A stretch of DNA of 64,000 bases from Synechococcus sp. PCC 7335 (lineage in GTDB: Bacteria; Cyanobacteriota; Cyanobacteriia; Phormidesmidales; Phormidesmidaceae), in assembly GCF_000155595.1 (NCBI RefSeq), contig NZ_DS989904.1, positions 2,777,620 through 2,841,619 on the forward strand, read 5' to 3'. Positions within the stretch are counted from its first letter, which is position 1. Every line of letters begins with the position of its first letter. The translations under genes were made by a program, and so were the position numbers. This document shows positions 17,986 to 26,414 of the stretch, one piece after another. The notes beneath the pieces were generated by a model. That model was not told the origin of the DNA and made no database searches. It worked only from the letters and a program-made list of their open reading frames with translations.

Positions 17986-19422
17986 TTAGAGAGACTTAAG
18001 ATGCCAGCTACGAGGTTGTAAAAAGACACGAATACCTTCTCTAGAAAGCGTCGAGCCAATGCCTGAGTGTTTTCGCCCTGTCCATGGCAGTCGAGGACTT
18101 ACTCGATCACAACAGTTCCAGTATGCGCTTCCGGTGTTCACTTCTTCAAGTAATCTAACTGCCCGCTCACGCTTTGCCGTATACACCGCGGCTGTGAGTC
18201 CATAGTCTGTGTCATTCATCAGCGCGATCGCCTCATCATCACTCTGCACTCGCTGAATGCCAATAACAGGTCCAAAGGACTCTTCTTTCATCACGGACAT
18301 TTCATGGGTCACCTCGGTGAGTACTATCGGCGCAAAGTAAAATCCTGTCTGTTCGCCTGATTGTATGTCCGAGTGAGGATCTGACTGCGGGCCCGACTGT
18401 CCAGGGGTGTGCATCTTTGCGCCCTTTTCCACCGCATCAGCTATTTGCTGAGTCAAAATAGCAATCTGAGGTTTGCGGCTGAGTGGTCCTAAGTAGGTAT
18501 CTCGATCCGTCGGCTTGCCGAGTTTGAAAGCTTCAACTGTTTGTAAGAAAGCTGCTAGGAAAGGTTCGTATACATCGGTATGAACATAGATTCTTTCTAT
18601 GGCGCAACAGCTTTGACCGTTGTTGTAAAAGGCGCCATCGGCTAGGCTAGAAGCTGCCGTAGCAGCATCGACATCATCGCAGACGTAGGCGGGATCTTTG
18701 CCCCCTAGCTCTAACTGAACTTTTATTAGCTTGGGAGCTGCAGTGATCGCAATCTTTTTACCCGTTGCATAAGAGCCTGTGAAAAAGACGCCGTCAATAG
18801 GCTGCTCTAGCAACGTAGCGCCAGTGCTGCCTTCGCCGATGATTGGAATAAAGACATCTTCGGGTACGCCTGCTTTATGGAGAAGGTCCGTGATCGCTAG
18901 CCCTGTCATCGTTGCAATTTCGGAAGGCTTGTATAGTACGGTATTGCCTGTCAGCAGGGCGGGTATGAACACGTTAGTCCCAACAAAATAGGGATAGTTC
19001 CAAGCAGAAATATTCGCGACTACGCCGAGCGGATCGTAGGCAATCACCTCTTCTAGCTGCCCGGTTCCAGGTAATGCGTTCCAAGGTTCGTGATAAACCC
19101 GCTGGGAAGCGACCTCCTGGGCAACCTGTTCAATAAAAAAATCAATTCGCTGCGGTGTGGCTGAAATTTCACCGCGAGATTGAGAAATAGGTTTGCCTGT
19201 TTCAGCGGTCATGATTGAGGCTAGGCTATCTGTCTGTTGGATCAGCAGCTCTTTCATCCTTTTTATCGCTTCAATTCTTTCGCTAAGCGATCGCGCGGCC
19301 CATCCAGGCTGAGCGATGCGAGCACGCTTTGCTTTTTCAGCAACCGCTGCACTATCGTCTATCGGAATCTCTTTGATTAATTCTTCAGTCGCAGGATTGA
19401 TAACAGAAATAAAATCAACCAT
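17986..19422 (-). CDS. Aldehyde dehydrogenase, NAD(P)-dependent
   Basis: The 478-residue ALDH-superfamily protein has cofactor and active-site motifs ISAWNYPYFVG, FFTGSYATGK, LELGGKDPAYV (general-base Glu) and NNGQSCCAIERIYVH (catalytic Cys). It oxidises an aldehyde to the acid. A polar insertion rich in Ser/Gln/Asp (GQSGPQSDPHSDIQSGEQ, about residue 340) sits where relatives have only a few residues. It is the last gene of a minus-strand run GS-like ligase, Fe-alcohol dehydrogenase, aldehyde dehydrogenase (gaps of 24 and 26 bp), which suggests stepwise oxidation of an amino-alcohol or of formaldehyde. Exact substrate not assignable. Confidence 0.85.
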   Translation of the reverse strand: MVDFISVINPATEELIKEIPIDDSAAVAEKAKRARIAQPGWAARSLSERIEAIKRMKELLIQQTDSLASIMTAETGKPISQSRGEISATPQRIDFFIEQVAQEVASQRVYHEPWNALPGTGQLEEVIAYDPLGVVANISAWNYPYFVGTNVFIPALLTGNTVLYKPSEIATMTGLAITDLLHKAGVPEDVFIPIIGEGSTGATLLEQPIDGVFFTGSYATGKKIAITAAPKLIKVQLELGGKDPAYVCDDVDAATAASSLADGAFYNNGQSCCAIERIYVHTDVYEPFLAAFLQTVEAFKLGKPTDRDTYLGPLSRKPQIAILTQQIADAVEKGAKMHTPGQSGPQSDPHSDIQSGEQTGFYFAPIVLTEVTHEMSVMKEESFGPVIGIQRVQSDDEAIALMNDTDYGLTAAVYTAKRERAVRLLEEVNTGSAYWNCCDRVSPRLPWTGRKHSGIGSTLSREGIRVFLQPRSWHLKSL

Positions 19423-19448
19423 AGGATCTGGGTTCTTCTAGACTTTTT

Positions 19449-20639
19449 CTAGGCTACCAAAGCATCTCGATAAATCGCGTGAAAGTCTTCTTTGGTAACA
19501 GGCTTTGGATTGAATGGATGGCAACCATCGGCGATCGCAATTCCCACCAGCTGATCTACCTTGTCGTCCGATATACCTAATGACTGTAGCGATGGCGGCA
19601 TTCCAATTGTTTGAGACAACTCGACAATCCAGTCAATCAGCGACTTGCCGCTAGAAGCCGATGGATTGACGACGCGTGCCATCCGTAGAAACTTTTCGGG
19701 GGCGGCGCTGATGTTAAATCGCATTGCCGCGGGCAGCATCACGCCGTTGGCTAAACCGTGATGAGTGTCACATAGCGTGGAAAGCGCATGGGCACAAGAG
19801 TGAGTCACCCCTAGGCCTTTTTGAAAAGCGATCGCCCCCATCATAGAAGCGTTCAGCATTCCTGCTCTGGCCTCTAGATGAGCAGCCCTGTCAACAGACT
19901 CTCCTGCTGCTAACTTTTGGGCGAACAACACACTGTCTTCTAGATGCTGTGAAACGAGATGCAGTCCTTCTAGGGCAATCCCGTCGCACAGCGGGTTTTC
20001 GCCTTTGGCAAGAAAGGCTTCTATTAGATGAGTCAGCGCGTCCATTCCGGTAGCAGCGGTTATCTTAGCGGGCAGTCCTAGCAATAGTTCGGGGTCAGCG
20101 AGCACTACTTTGGGTAAAAGCTGTGGGTCAAAGATAATCTTTTTGGCGTGGGTTTTATCATCTGAGATAACAGCGCTACGGCCTACCTCACTGCCCGTAC
20201 CGGCGGTGGTAGGAATCGCAACAATCGGTGGAATGAGCTGGTCGATTGGGCGAATGCTAGCGCCGTCCTCGTAGTCGAAAAGATGTCCGGGATGATGAGC
20301 CATTAGGGTGATCGCCTTAGCTACATCCATCGGTGCTCCCCCGCCGACCGCCACAATACCATCGGCATCATGAGCTAGATAAGCTGCAAGCCCGGCGCTG
20401 ACTTGAGAGACCACCGGATTTCCTTGGACGCCGCTAAACGTGTCCGCTCCAAAGTCTGATAGAAAGTCTTCTATCTGTGTGAACCAGGGCAGCTGAGCAA
20501 TATCGGTGTCGGTTACGATCAGCGGACGTTGAATGTTTAGTGCTTGCAGGGTATCAGAGAGTTCATGGCGTGCGCCGGGACCGAATCGGATCTTGGTAGG
20601 AAAATGGTACGTAGTCAGGTTAGCAGACATGCCCTTCAA
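19449..20639 (-). CDS. Iron-containing alcohol dehydrogenase
   Basis: The 396-residue group III alcohol dehydrogenase has the nucleotide motif GIVAVGGGAPMDVAKAI and metal-ligand stretches TGMDALTHLIEAF and GVTHSCAHALSTL with CDTHHGLANGVMLP. It interconverts an alcohol and an aldehyde with NAD. It lies between a GS-like ligase gene upstream (24 bp) and an aldehyde dehydrogenase gene downstream (26 bp), so the three are very likely one operon. An alcohol to aldehyde to acid sequence on a gamma-glutamylated amine, as in known alkanolamine or isopropylamine pathways, is a reasonable inference. Confidence 0.87.
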   Translation of the reverse strand: MKGMSANLTTYHFPTKIRFGPGARHELSDTLQALNIQRPLIVTDTDIAQLPWFTQIEDFLSDFGADTFSGVQGNPVVSQVSAGLAAYLAHDADGIVAVGGGAPMDVAKAITLMAHHPGHLFDYEDGASIRPIDQLIPPIVAIPTTAGTGSEVGRSAVISDDKTHAKKIIFDPQLLPKVVLADPELLLGLPAKITAATGMDALTHLIEAFLAKGENPLCDGIALEGLHLVSQHLEDSVLFAQKLAAGESVDRAAHLEARAGMLNASMMGAIAFQKGLGVTHSCAHALSTLCDTHHGLANGVMLPAAMRFNISAAPEKFLRMARVVNPSASSGKSLIDWIVELSQTIGMPPSLQSLGISDDKVDQLVGIAIADGCHPFNPKPVTKEDFHAIYRDALVA

Positions 20640-20663
20640 AAGATAATTAGCGAAAAAAGCTGG

Positions 20664-22004
20664 CTAAATATTGATGTACTGGTCTATCTCCCAATCGGTG
20701 ATCCGGGTGCAAAATTCACGCCATTCTTTCCACTTAAACTCAAAGAATGTTTTAGCCCCTAGTTCACCTAGGGTCTCCATCAGAAGCGCATCTTGCTGTA
20801 GTGTGGTGAGCGCCTCGGCAAGATTGGTCGGCAACGTTTCTAAGTCGGGAAATTCTGCGCCCCTCGCAAAAAGATTTTCATCGATTCGCTCACCTGGTGA
20901 CGTCTGGTTTTCAATGCCTTCTAACCCTGCTGCTAAAAGCCCAGCTAGGGCAAGGTACATGTTGGCAGCGCCATCAATCAGTCGACATTCAAACCGGCCT
21001 GCCTCCGGTATTCGCAGCAGGTGTGAACGGTTGTTGCCACCATAGGAGATGTAGCGAGGCGTCCAGGTGCTGCCGGAAGTGGTGGTGCTAGCGCCAAGGC
21101 GGCGATAGGAATTAATCGTCGGGGCAAACAAAGCTGTCAGCGCTTTTGCGTGAGCCAGTACACCGCCGAGAAAGTGATAGCCAACAGGGGATAGTCCTCC
21201 TTCGTCAGCATCTTGGGCAAAGCTGTTGGTCTCACCTTGCCACAGGCTGTTGTGAACATGGCCACCGCTGCCAGTAGTGCCGCTAAAAGGCTTAGGCATG
21301 AATGTGGCCGTCAGACCCCGCTTTTCAGCTAGCGTTTTGACCATGTATTTGAAGAATACGTGGCGATCGCAGGCTGTCATTGCCTCACTGTAGCTCCAGT
21401 TCAGCTCAAACTGACCGTTAGCATCCTCATGATCACACTGATAAGGCTCCCAGCCTAGATCTTCCATATATCCAACAACAGTTGAGATCAAGTCAAACTG
21501 TCGCATCAGATTAAGCTGATCGTAGCAAGGGCGCTCTGCAGTATCTCTCTCATCTGCCACAGCGTAGCCCGTTTCAGTTTTCTTCAATAGAAAGAATTCT
21601 GCTTCTACGCCTGCTTTGTAGGTATAGCCCATAGACTCGCAGCGATCGATAGCTCTACCTAAGATCATTCGCGGAGCAGCCGGGAACGGTTCGCCCTCGA
21701 AAAAGACATTGCTAGCTACCCAGCCGACAGTAGGCTCCCACGGCAGTTGGATCAAAGAAGTCGGATCTGGAATAGCCGCAATTTCAGCTGCCTCTGGACC
21801 TAGACCTAAATTAGAGGCAAATGCACTAAAGAAAGCGCCGTCTTTTTCGACAGAAGCGATTTTCGCAGCGGGAACCAGCTTTGCTCTAGTTCCACCTAAC
21901 AGGTCAGTGTAAGAGACTAAAAAAAACTTCAAGCCGAGAGCTTTAGCCTTCTCTTCTAGGTTTTGCGTCTGTAAGCTTTGCGTTTGAACTAGCGTTCCGA
22001 CCAT
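20664..22004 (-). CDS. GlnT/GmaS-type glutamine synthetase-like gamma-glutamyl-amide ligase
   Basis: The 446-residue protein has the glutamine-synthetase fold: N-terminal beta-grasp with DLLGGTRAKLVPA, then GVEAEFFLLKK, CDHEDANGQFELNW, TFMPKPFSGTTGSGGHVHNS and GRFECRLIDGAANMYLALAG. The RAKLVPA and HEDANGQFE context matches the type III/GlnT branch, which includes gamma-glutamylmethylamide synthetase (GmaS), the ATP-dependent joining of methylamine to glutamate. No adenylylation tail is visible. It heads an operon with Fe-alcohol and aldehyde dehydrogenases and lies a few kb from Tmm- and Tdm-like genes. GmaS activity is inferred; a ligase for another amine is equally possible. Confidence 0.8.
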   Translation of the reverse strand: MVGTLVQTQSLQTQNLEEKAKALGLKFFLVSYTDLLGGTRAKLVPAAKIASVEKDGAFFSAFASNLGLGPEAAEIAAIPDPTSLIQLPWEPTVGWVASNVFFEGEPFPAAPRMILGRAIDRCESMGYTYKAGVEAEFFLLKKTETGYAVADERDTAERPCYDQLNLMRQFDLISTVVGYMEDLGWEPYQCDHEDANGQFELNWSYSEAMTACDRHVFFKYMVKTLAEKRGLTATFMPKPFSGTTGSGGHVHNSLWQGETNSFAQDADEGGLSPVGYHFLGGVLAHAKALTALFAPTINSYRRLGASTTTSGSTWTPRYISYGGNNRSHLLRIPEAGRFECRLIDGAANMYLALAGLLAAGLEGIENQTSPGERIDENLFARGAEFPDLETLPTNLAEALTTLQQDALLMETLGELGAKTFFEFKWKEWREFCTRITDWEIDQYINI

Positions 22005-22421
22005 GGTGCCTCTACTACCTTGAATTCTGTTAGGTACAGAAAATCGTTGCTGAAGTACTGTTTTTACGATCTTTTTCCCACTTATCCTCTTCAGTAAAAC
22101 AGTCGAACTAGCGAGGGGTTTGTGCTATTTGATACGAAACGCAATTTTGTTATCACTTCATCAGTTTTTACCATTTCATCGAGCACGATGTTTTCAAAGC
22201 GACTCACTGTAGATGTTCTTTAGATGTTTTTTGAGCGCATATTTTGGAAGCGCATATGTTGGTTGATTCCTTCGTGGTCTGAAGAACAGTTTTGAAAAAT
22301 TAGATTGACTACTATTCACGTGAGCCTTTTATATCGTTAAAGTTCCATTCCTGGAGACCACTTTCTCCGTTCGTAGGTATCACCCTTTTGCCTTTTAGTT
22401 CTTGCCAAGAATAATCTTCGA
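22005..22421. other. Divergent promoter region between GS-like and amidotransferase genes
   Basis: The 417 bp contain no ORF. A weak half-match to the palindromic operator (TTTGTTATCACTT, 22146-22158) is the only notable motif. Nothing else is recognisable. Confidence 0.4.
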
Positions 22422-23144
22422 ATGAATATTCTAGTGATTCAAAGCAGTCCGTTAGATCCTATTGGCGTATTTGGAGAACGCTTGGTTCACCGGGGTGCGA
22501 CGCTTTCAGTTTGGCTAACCGAGAAAGAGCCTATGCCGCCGCTAGGTAGTTATGACGGATTAGTTGTACTTGGTGGGGCGATGAATGCTCACGAAGATGA
22601 TAAATTTCCTCATCTACGCTCTGCCGTCGACCTGATTCAGAAGTTCCACCATGAAAACAAGCCTATTGTAGGCATCTGTCTAGGGGCTCAGCTGATTGCT
22701 CGTGCCTTTGGTTCTCGGGTGTATACCCACACAGCTCCGGAGTTAGGTTTTGGCTCTGTGCGCCTGGTCAAAAGCGAGCACCTAGATGATTGGCTAAAAG
22801 AACTTCCCAACGAGCTGTTTTTGATGCAGTGGCACTTTGACACCTTTGATCTACCACCTAAGGCAACGCTGCTAATGACTAACGATGTCTGCAGGCACCA
22901 GGCATACCGCATAGGCAAAAATATCTATGGATTTCAGTTTCACTTTGAGGTGACTGCTGAAATTGTGATGAGCTGGCTGTCGATGAAAAACGATTGGATT
23001 GAGACCAATTATCCGCATTTAGATGAGCAGATTAAAGCGCAGGTAGAAGCTTATGGAGATCTTTCTGCTCAGTTTGCTCGGCATGTCGCTGACAACTGGC
23101 TTGGCTTATTTTCTCAGTGCGATTCTAGGCAAGTCATTACCTAA
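22422..23144 (+). CDS. Class I glutamine amidotransferase-like hydrolase
   Basis: The 240-residue stand-alone class I amidotransferase domain carries the full triad: Cys in VGICLGAQLIARAFG, and His and Glu in YGFQFHFEVT. GGAMNAHEDDKFPHL is the typical N-terminal motif of the GMP-synthase-like group. No synthetase domain is attached. Between two GS-like ligases, a plausible role is hydrolysis of a gamma-glutamyl bond, as PuuD- or IpuF-type enzymes do at the end of gamma-glutamylated amine pathways. That role is inferred from context only. The next GS-like gene begins 75 bp downstream on the same strand. Confidence 0.82.
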   Translation: MNILVIQSSPLDPIGVFGERLVHRGATLSVWLTEKEPMPPLGSYDGLVVLGGAMNAHEDDKFPHLRSAVDLIQKFHHENKPIVGICLGAQLIARAFGSRVYTHTAPELGFGSVRLVKSEHLDDWLKELPNELFLMQWHFDTFDLPPKATLLMTNDVCRHQAYRIGKNIYGFQFHFEVTAEIVMSWLSMKNDWIETNYPHLDEQIKAQVEAYGDLSAQFARHVADNWLGLFSQCDSRQVIT

Positions 23145-23219
23145 CAGAATTGTCATATCTTTCTAGAACGTATTCTTCGTAAGTTGTACTTCAGTTTAAA
23201 GTGTATCCCCCTAGCGCTT

Positions 23220-24599
23220 ATGGCCTATCCCGACATTCACCCCCTGTCTGCTAACCTTCAGGCATTGCAAGAAACCCTTCAAGATCAGGGTGTGAAGTAT
23301 GCCATGGCTAGCTTTGTCGATATTCATGGCATGTGCAAAGGAAAAGTGGTGCCAATCGGTCACTTTGATCGAATGATGCAAGGCTCAGAGCTATTTACGG
23401 GTGCTGCTTTAGATGGCGTACCCCAAGAGATCAACGACGATGAAGTGGGCACGCTACCTGATCCTCAAAGTGCTACGGTGCTGCCTTGGAATTCAGAAGT
23501 TGTGTGGTTTGCGAGCGACTTGCATCTAGTGGGTAAGCCCTTTGAAGCCTGCTGTCGCACCATTTTGAAGAACACGCTGAAGCAGGCTGAGGCGATGGGA
23601 TATCGGTTTGACTTAGGAATTGAAACAGAGTTTTTTATTTTTAAGGAGACTGAAGGTAAGAGATTTGGCCGCGAGTTTGCGCCGGTGAGCGATCGCGATA
23701 CCTTACCGAAAGCTGCCTACGCCTTACCCACCTTACTAGACAACTACAAAGTCTTAGATCGCATTGTTAGCGCAATGAACCAGCTAGGCTGGGATGTTTA
23801 TTCTTTTGATCACGAAGATGCTCAAGGACAATTTGAGACAGATTTCACTTACTGCGACGCGCTAAAAATGGCCGACCGGCTGACGTTTTTCCGCTTCATG
23901 GTGAAAGAACTAGCTAGAGAAGAAGGCTATTTTGCCAGCTTCATGCCGAAGCCCTTTGCCGATCAGACCGGTAGCGGCGCTCACTACAATATGTCGTTGG
24001 CAAATATTGAAACAGGAGAAAATCTGTTCGAAGATGGAGATGACCCGTGTGGTCTTTCTAAGCTGGGCTATCAGTTTATTGCCGGCGTTTTGAGACATGC
24101 CAAAGCGATTGTGGCAGTGACGTGCCCGACGGTCAATAGCTATAAGCGACTGGTGCGAAAAGGCAGTATGTCTGGTTTTACCTGGGCACCTGTGTATGTG
24201 TGCTATGGCAACAACAATAGAACCAACATGCTGAGAATTCCGCTTGGGGGTGGCCGAGTAGAATGCCGAGCAGCAGATATCTCGACTAATCTCTATTTAG
24301 GCGCGGCGATGATTCTAGCGGCTGGGCTAGAAGGCATTCGAGAAGGGTTAGATCCAGGTAAGCTACATACAGAGAATATGTATGAATACTCGCTCACTCA
24401 GTTGAGAAAAATGGGAATTGAGACGTTGCCGAAGACTTTGGGAGAGGCTATTGCGGCCTTTGCTGACGATCCACTTAGTGAGAAAGTTATGGGTTCTCTA
24501 ATGTATCAGACCTACATCGACTTCAAAACTCAGGAGTGGGAGGAGTACCACTGCCATATTTCGGATTGGGAGATTCAGCGCTATCTAAAGTTCTTTTAA
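23220..24599 (+). CDS. Glutamine synthetase-like ligase (second paralogue)
   Basis: This GS-fold protein, 459 residues from ATG 23220, contains KYAMASFVDIHGMCKGKVVP, GIETEFFIFKE, DHEDAQGQFETDF, SFMPKPFADQTGSGAHYNMS and GGGRVECRAADISTNLYLGAA. The catalytic Glu and His positions look intact. The MAYPDIHPL start is preferred over an in-frame TTG 36 nt upstream. It follows the class I amidotransferase on the same strand, probably as a ligase-hydrolase pair acting on the same gamma-glutamyl amide. Ammonia assimilation is less likely because the sequence is far from the standard GlnA pattern. Amine substrate unknown. Confidence 0.8.
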   Translation: MAYPDIHPLSANLQALQETLQDQGVKYAMASFVDIHGMCKGKVVPIGHFDRMMQGSELFTGAALDGVPQEINDDEVGTLPDPQSATVLPWNSEVVWFASDLHLVGKPFEACCRTILKNTLKQAEAMGYRFDLGIETEFFIFKETEGKRFGREFAPVSDRDTLPKAAYALPTLLDNYKVLDRIVSAMNQLGWDVYSFDHEDAQGQFETDFTYCDALKMADRLTFFRFMVKELAREEGYFASFMPKPFADQTGSGAHYNMSLANIETGENLFEDGDDPCGLSKLGYQFIAGVLRHAKAIVAVTCPTVNSYKRLVRKGSMSGFTWAPVYVCYGNNNRTNMLRIPLGGGRVECRAADISTNLYLGAAMILAAGLEGIREGLDPGKLHTENMYEYSLTQLRKMGIETLPKTLGEAIAAFADDPLSEKVMGSLMYQTYIDFKTQEWEEYHCHISDWEIQRYLKFF

Positions 24600-24624
24600 C
24601 GCGATCACACCTAGATTCAAGCCC

Positions 24625-26094
24625 TCAAAACTGTCGTGACCATTCTTTTGGCCACCGTTCAACAACGACTTTTGTTTGGGTGAAGAACTCGACTGCGTGG
24701 TGGCTTTGGCCGTGGAGATCTCCATAAAAGCTCTCTTTCCAACCGCTAAAGGGAAAGAATGCCATAGGCGCAGCAACCCCAATGTTAATGCCAATATTGC
24801 CAGCCTCAGCGGCGTAGCGAAACTTGCGGGCGGCTGCTCCTGACTGGGTAAAAAGGCAAGCCATGTTGCCCCAGCGGCTTTGGTTTACCAGCGCGATCGC
24901 TGCTTCGAGAGTATCTGCATGGAGCAGCCCCAATACGGGCCCAAAAATTTCAGTAGTGGCCACTTTTCCATGTATAGGAACATCTTGCAGCAGTGTAGGC
25001 CGCACAAAACAGCCCTGCTCATAGCCGGGAATCTTAGGGTTACGGCCATCGACCAAAAGTTTTCCGCCTTCGTCTACACCGGTTTGAATCAGAGTATTAA
25101 TGCGATCGCAACTTCCCTGGTTGATCACTGCACCCATCTGCACATCCGCGTCCAAGCCATTGCCCACAATACGCTCTTTGGCTGTCTGAGCGATCGCATC
25201 TACAAAATCAGCTTTCACCGACCCCACGGTAATTGCCAGCGAAGCGGCTAAACAACGCTGCCCTGCACAGCCAAAGGCACTATCGGCTACGATCCGCGTG
25301 GTCATTTCTAAATCCGCATCGGGTAAGATCACCACTGGATTTTTTGCCCCGCCCTGACACTGCACCCGTTTACCCGTCTCCGCTGCTCGGCTGTAGATGT
25401 AGCGCGCTACAGGACTAGAGCCAACAAAGCTGATAGCCTTCACCGTTGGATGATTCAACATGGCGTCTACGACTGTTTTACTGCCATGTACTAGGTTCAC
25501 CACTCCAGACGGTAGCCCTGTTTGGTGGATTAGCTGAGTAATCCGCTGCATTGTTTGGGGCACTTTTTCCGACGGCTTGATGATGCAGGTATTGCCACAG
25601 GCGATCGCGTAAGGAAAAAACCAAAAGGGAATCATCGCTGGAAAGTTAAATGGCGAAATAATTCCCACCACCCCCAACGGCTGACGAATCATACTTTCAT
25701 CAATGCCACGGGCAATGTCTTCTGAATTAACCCCCTGCATCAGAGTAGGAATCCCGCAGGCCACTTCTACATTTTCAATAGCCCGTTGCAGTTCTCCTTG
25801 AGACTCTTTTAGAGTTTTGCCACATTCGGCGGTAATAACTTTGGCCAGATCGTCTCGGTGCTCTTCCAAGAGCACTTTAAGTTTAAAGAGATATTGAATC
25901 CGTTCAGTCGCAGGAACCTGTCGCCAGGACGTAAACGCTTCAGCGGCGGCAGTAACTGCGCTATCGAGATCGGTGGCTAGCGACAGGGGCACTTCCGAGA
26001 GTACGTCACTGGTGGCAGGGTTGGTGACATCTAGATAGTCATTTGTCTTGGACTTCTGCCATGTGCCGGCAATGTAGTTCTGCAGTTGTTTCAT
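24625..26094 (-). CDS. mmsA: CoA-acylating methylmalonate-semialdehyde dehydrogenase-like protein
   Basis: The 489-residue aldehyde dehydrogenase of the MmsA branch normally converts methylmalonate or malonate semialdehyde to propionyl- or acetyl-CoA. Signature stretches are NYIAGTWQ at the start, [48 protein letters not shown] (catalytic Cys) and [16 protein letters not shown]. The length is normal. It is convergent with the second GS-like gene (25-bp gap) and divergent from the Tdm-like gene. Its usual roles are valine, beta-alanine or pyrimidine breakdown, so it may finish carbon skeletons released from amines. Confidence 0.87.
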   Translation of the reverse strand: MKQLQNYIAGTWQKSKTNDYLDVTNPATSDVLSEVPLSLATDLDSAVTAAAEAFTSWRQVPATERIQYLFKLKVLLEEHRDDLAKVITAECGKTLKESQGELQRAIENVEVACGIPTLMQGVNSEDIARGIDESMIRQPLGVVGIISPFNFPAMIPFWFFPYAIACGNTCIIKPSEKVPQTMQRITQLIHQTGLPSGVVNLVHGSKTVVDAMLNHPTVKAISFVGSSPVARYIYSRAAETGKRVQCQGGAKNPVVILPDADLEMTTRIVADSAFGCAGQRCLAASLAITVGSVKADFVDAIAQTAKERIVGNGLDADVQMGAVINQGSCDRINTLIQTGVDEGGKLLVDGRNPKIPGYEQGCFVRPTLLQDVPIHGKVATTEIFGPVLGLLHADTLEAAIALVNQSRWGNMACLFTQSGAAARKFRYAAEAGNIGINIGVAAPMAFFPFSGWKESFYGDLHGQSHHAVEFFTQTKVVVERWPKEWSRQF

Positions 26095-26414
26095 AATGAT
26101 TCTGCTAGCAATTTCTGCTTAAAAGTTTTGCTTAAAAATCTCTTCTTGTTAGATTTCGAACCTACGATTGTCTGCTTTCTCTAACACAGGCAAATATAGC
26201 TGTGTTCGTTGAATCTGTCATTAAAGCTGAGAGTGATTATAGGAAGATTGAGATGTTCTTCACGAGGCGGATTTGAGTTATTCATTTAGAATTTGCGTAG
26301 GTAGTGCAGTATAACAATTGCGTTGCAGTAGATCTTCAAAGCATCTAATGTACAGCTGATTTCTTCAAACACCACTATATTCTCTCTAGCGCTCCGTCAT
26401 ATACACGCCATAGC
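26095..26414. other. Divergent promoter region between mmsA-like and tdm-like genes
   Basis: The 320 bp contain no ORF. A half-operator-like TATAACAA occurs at 26310-26317 without a matching left arm. Otherwise nothing is recognised. Confidence 0.4.

Noticed and set aside
22054..22066. NtcA-like site GTA-N7-TAC before the GS-like gene
   Set aside because: Spacing is 7 instead of 8, which NtcA does not normally accept.
22146..22158. Operator-like half site TTTGTTATCACTT before the GmaS-like gene
   Set aside because: Only one arm matches; too weak to add to the regulon without a genome-wide matrix.
26310..26317. Half operator TATAACAA before the tdm-like gene
   Set aside because: Left arm absent; could be chance in AT-rich DNA.
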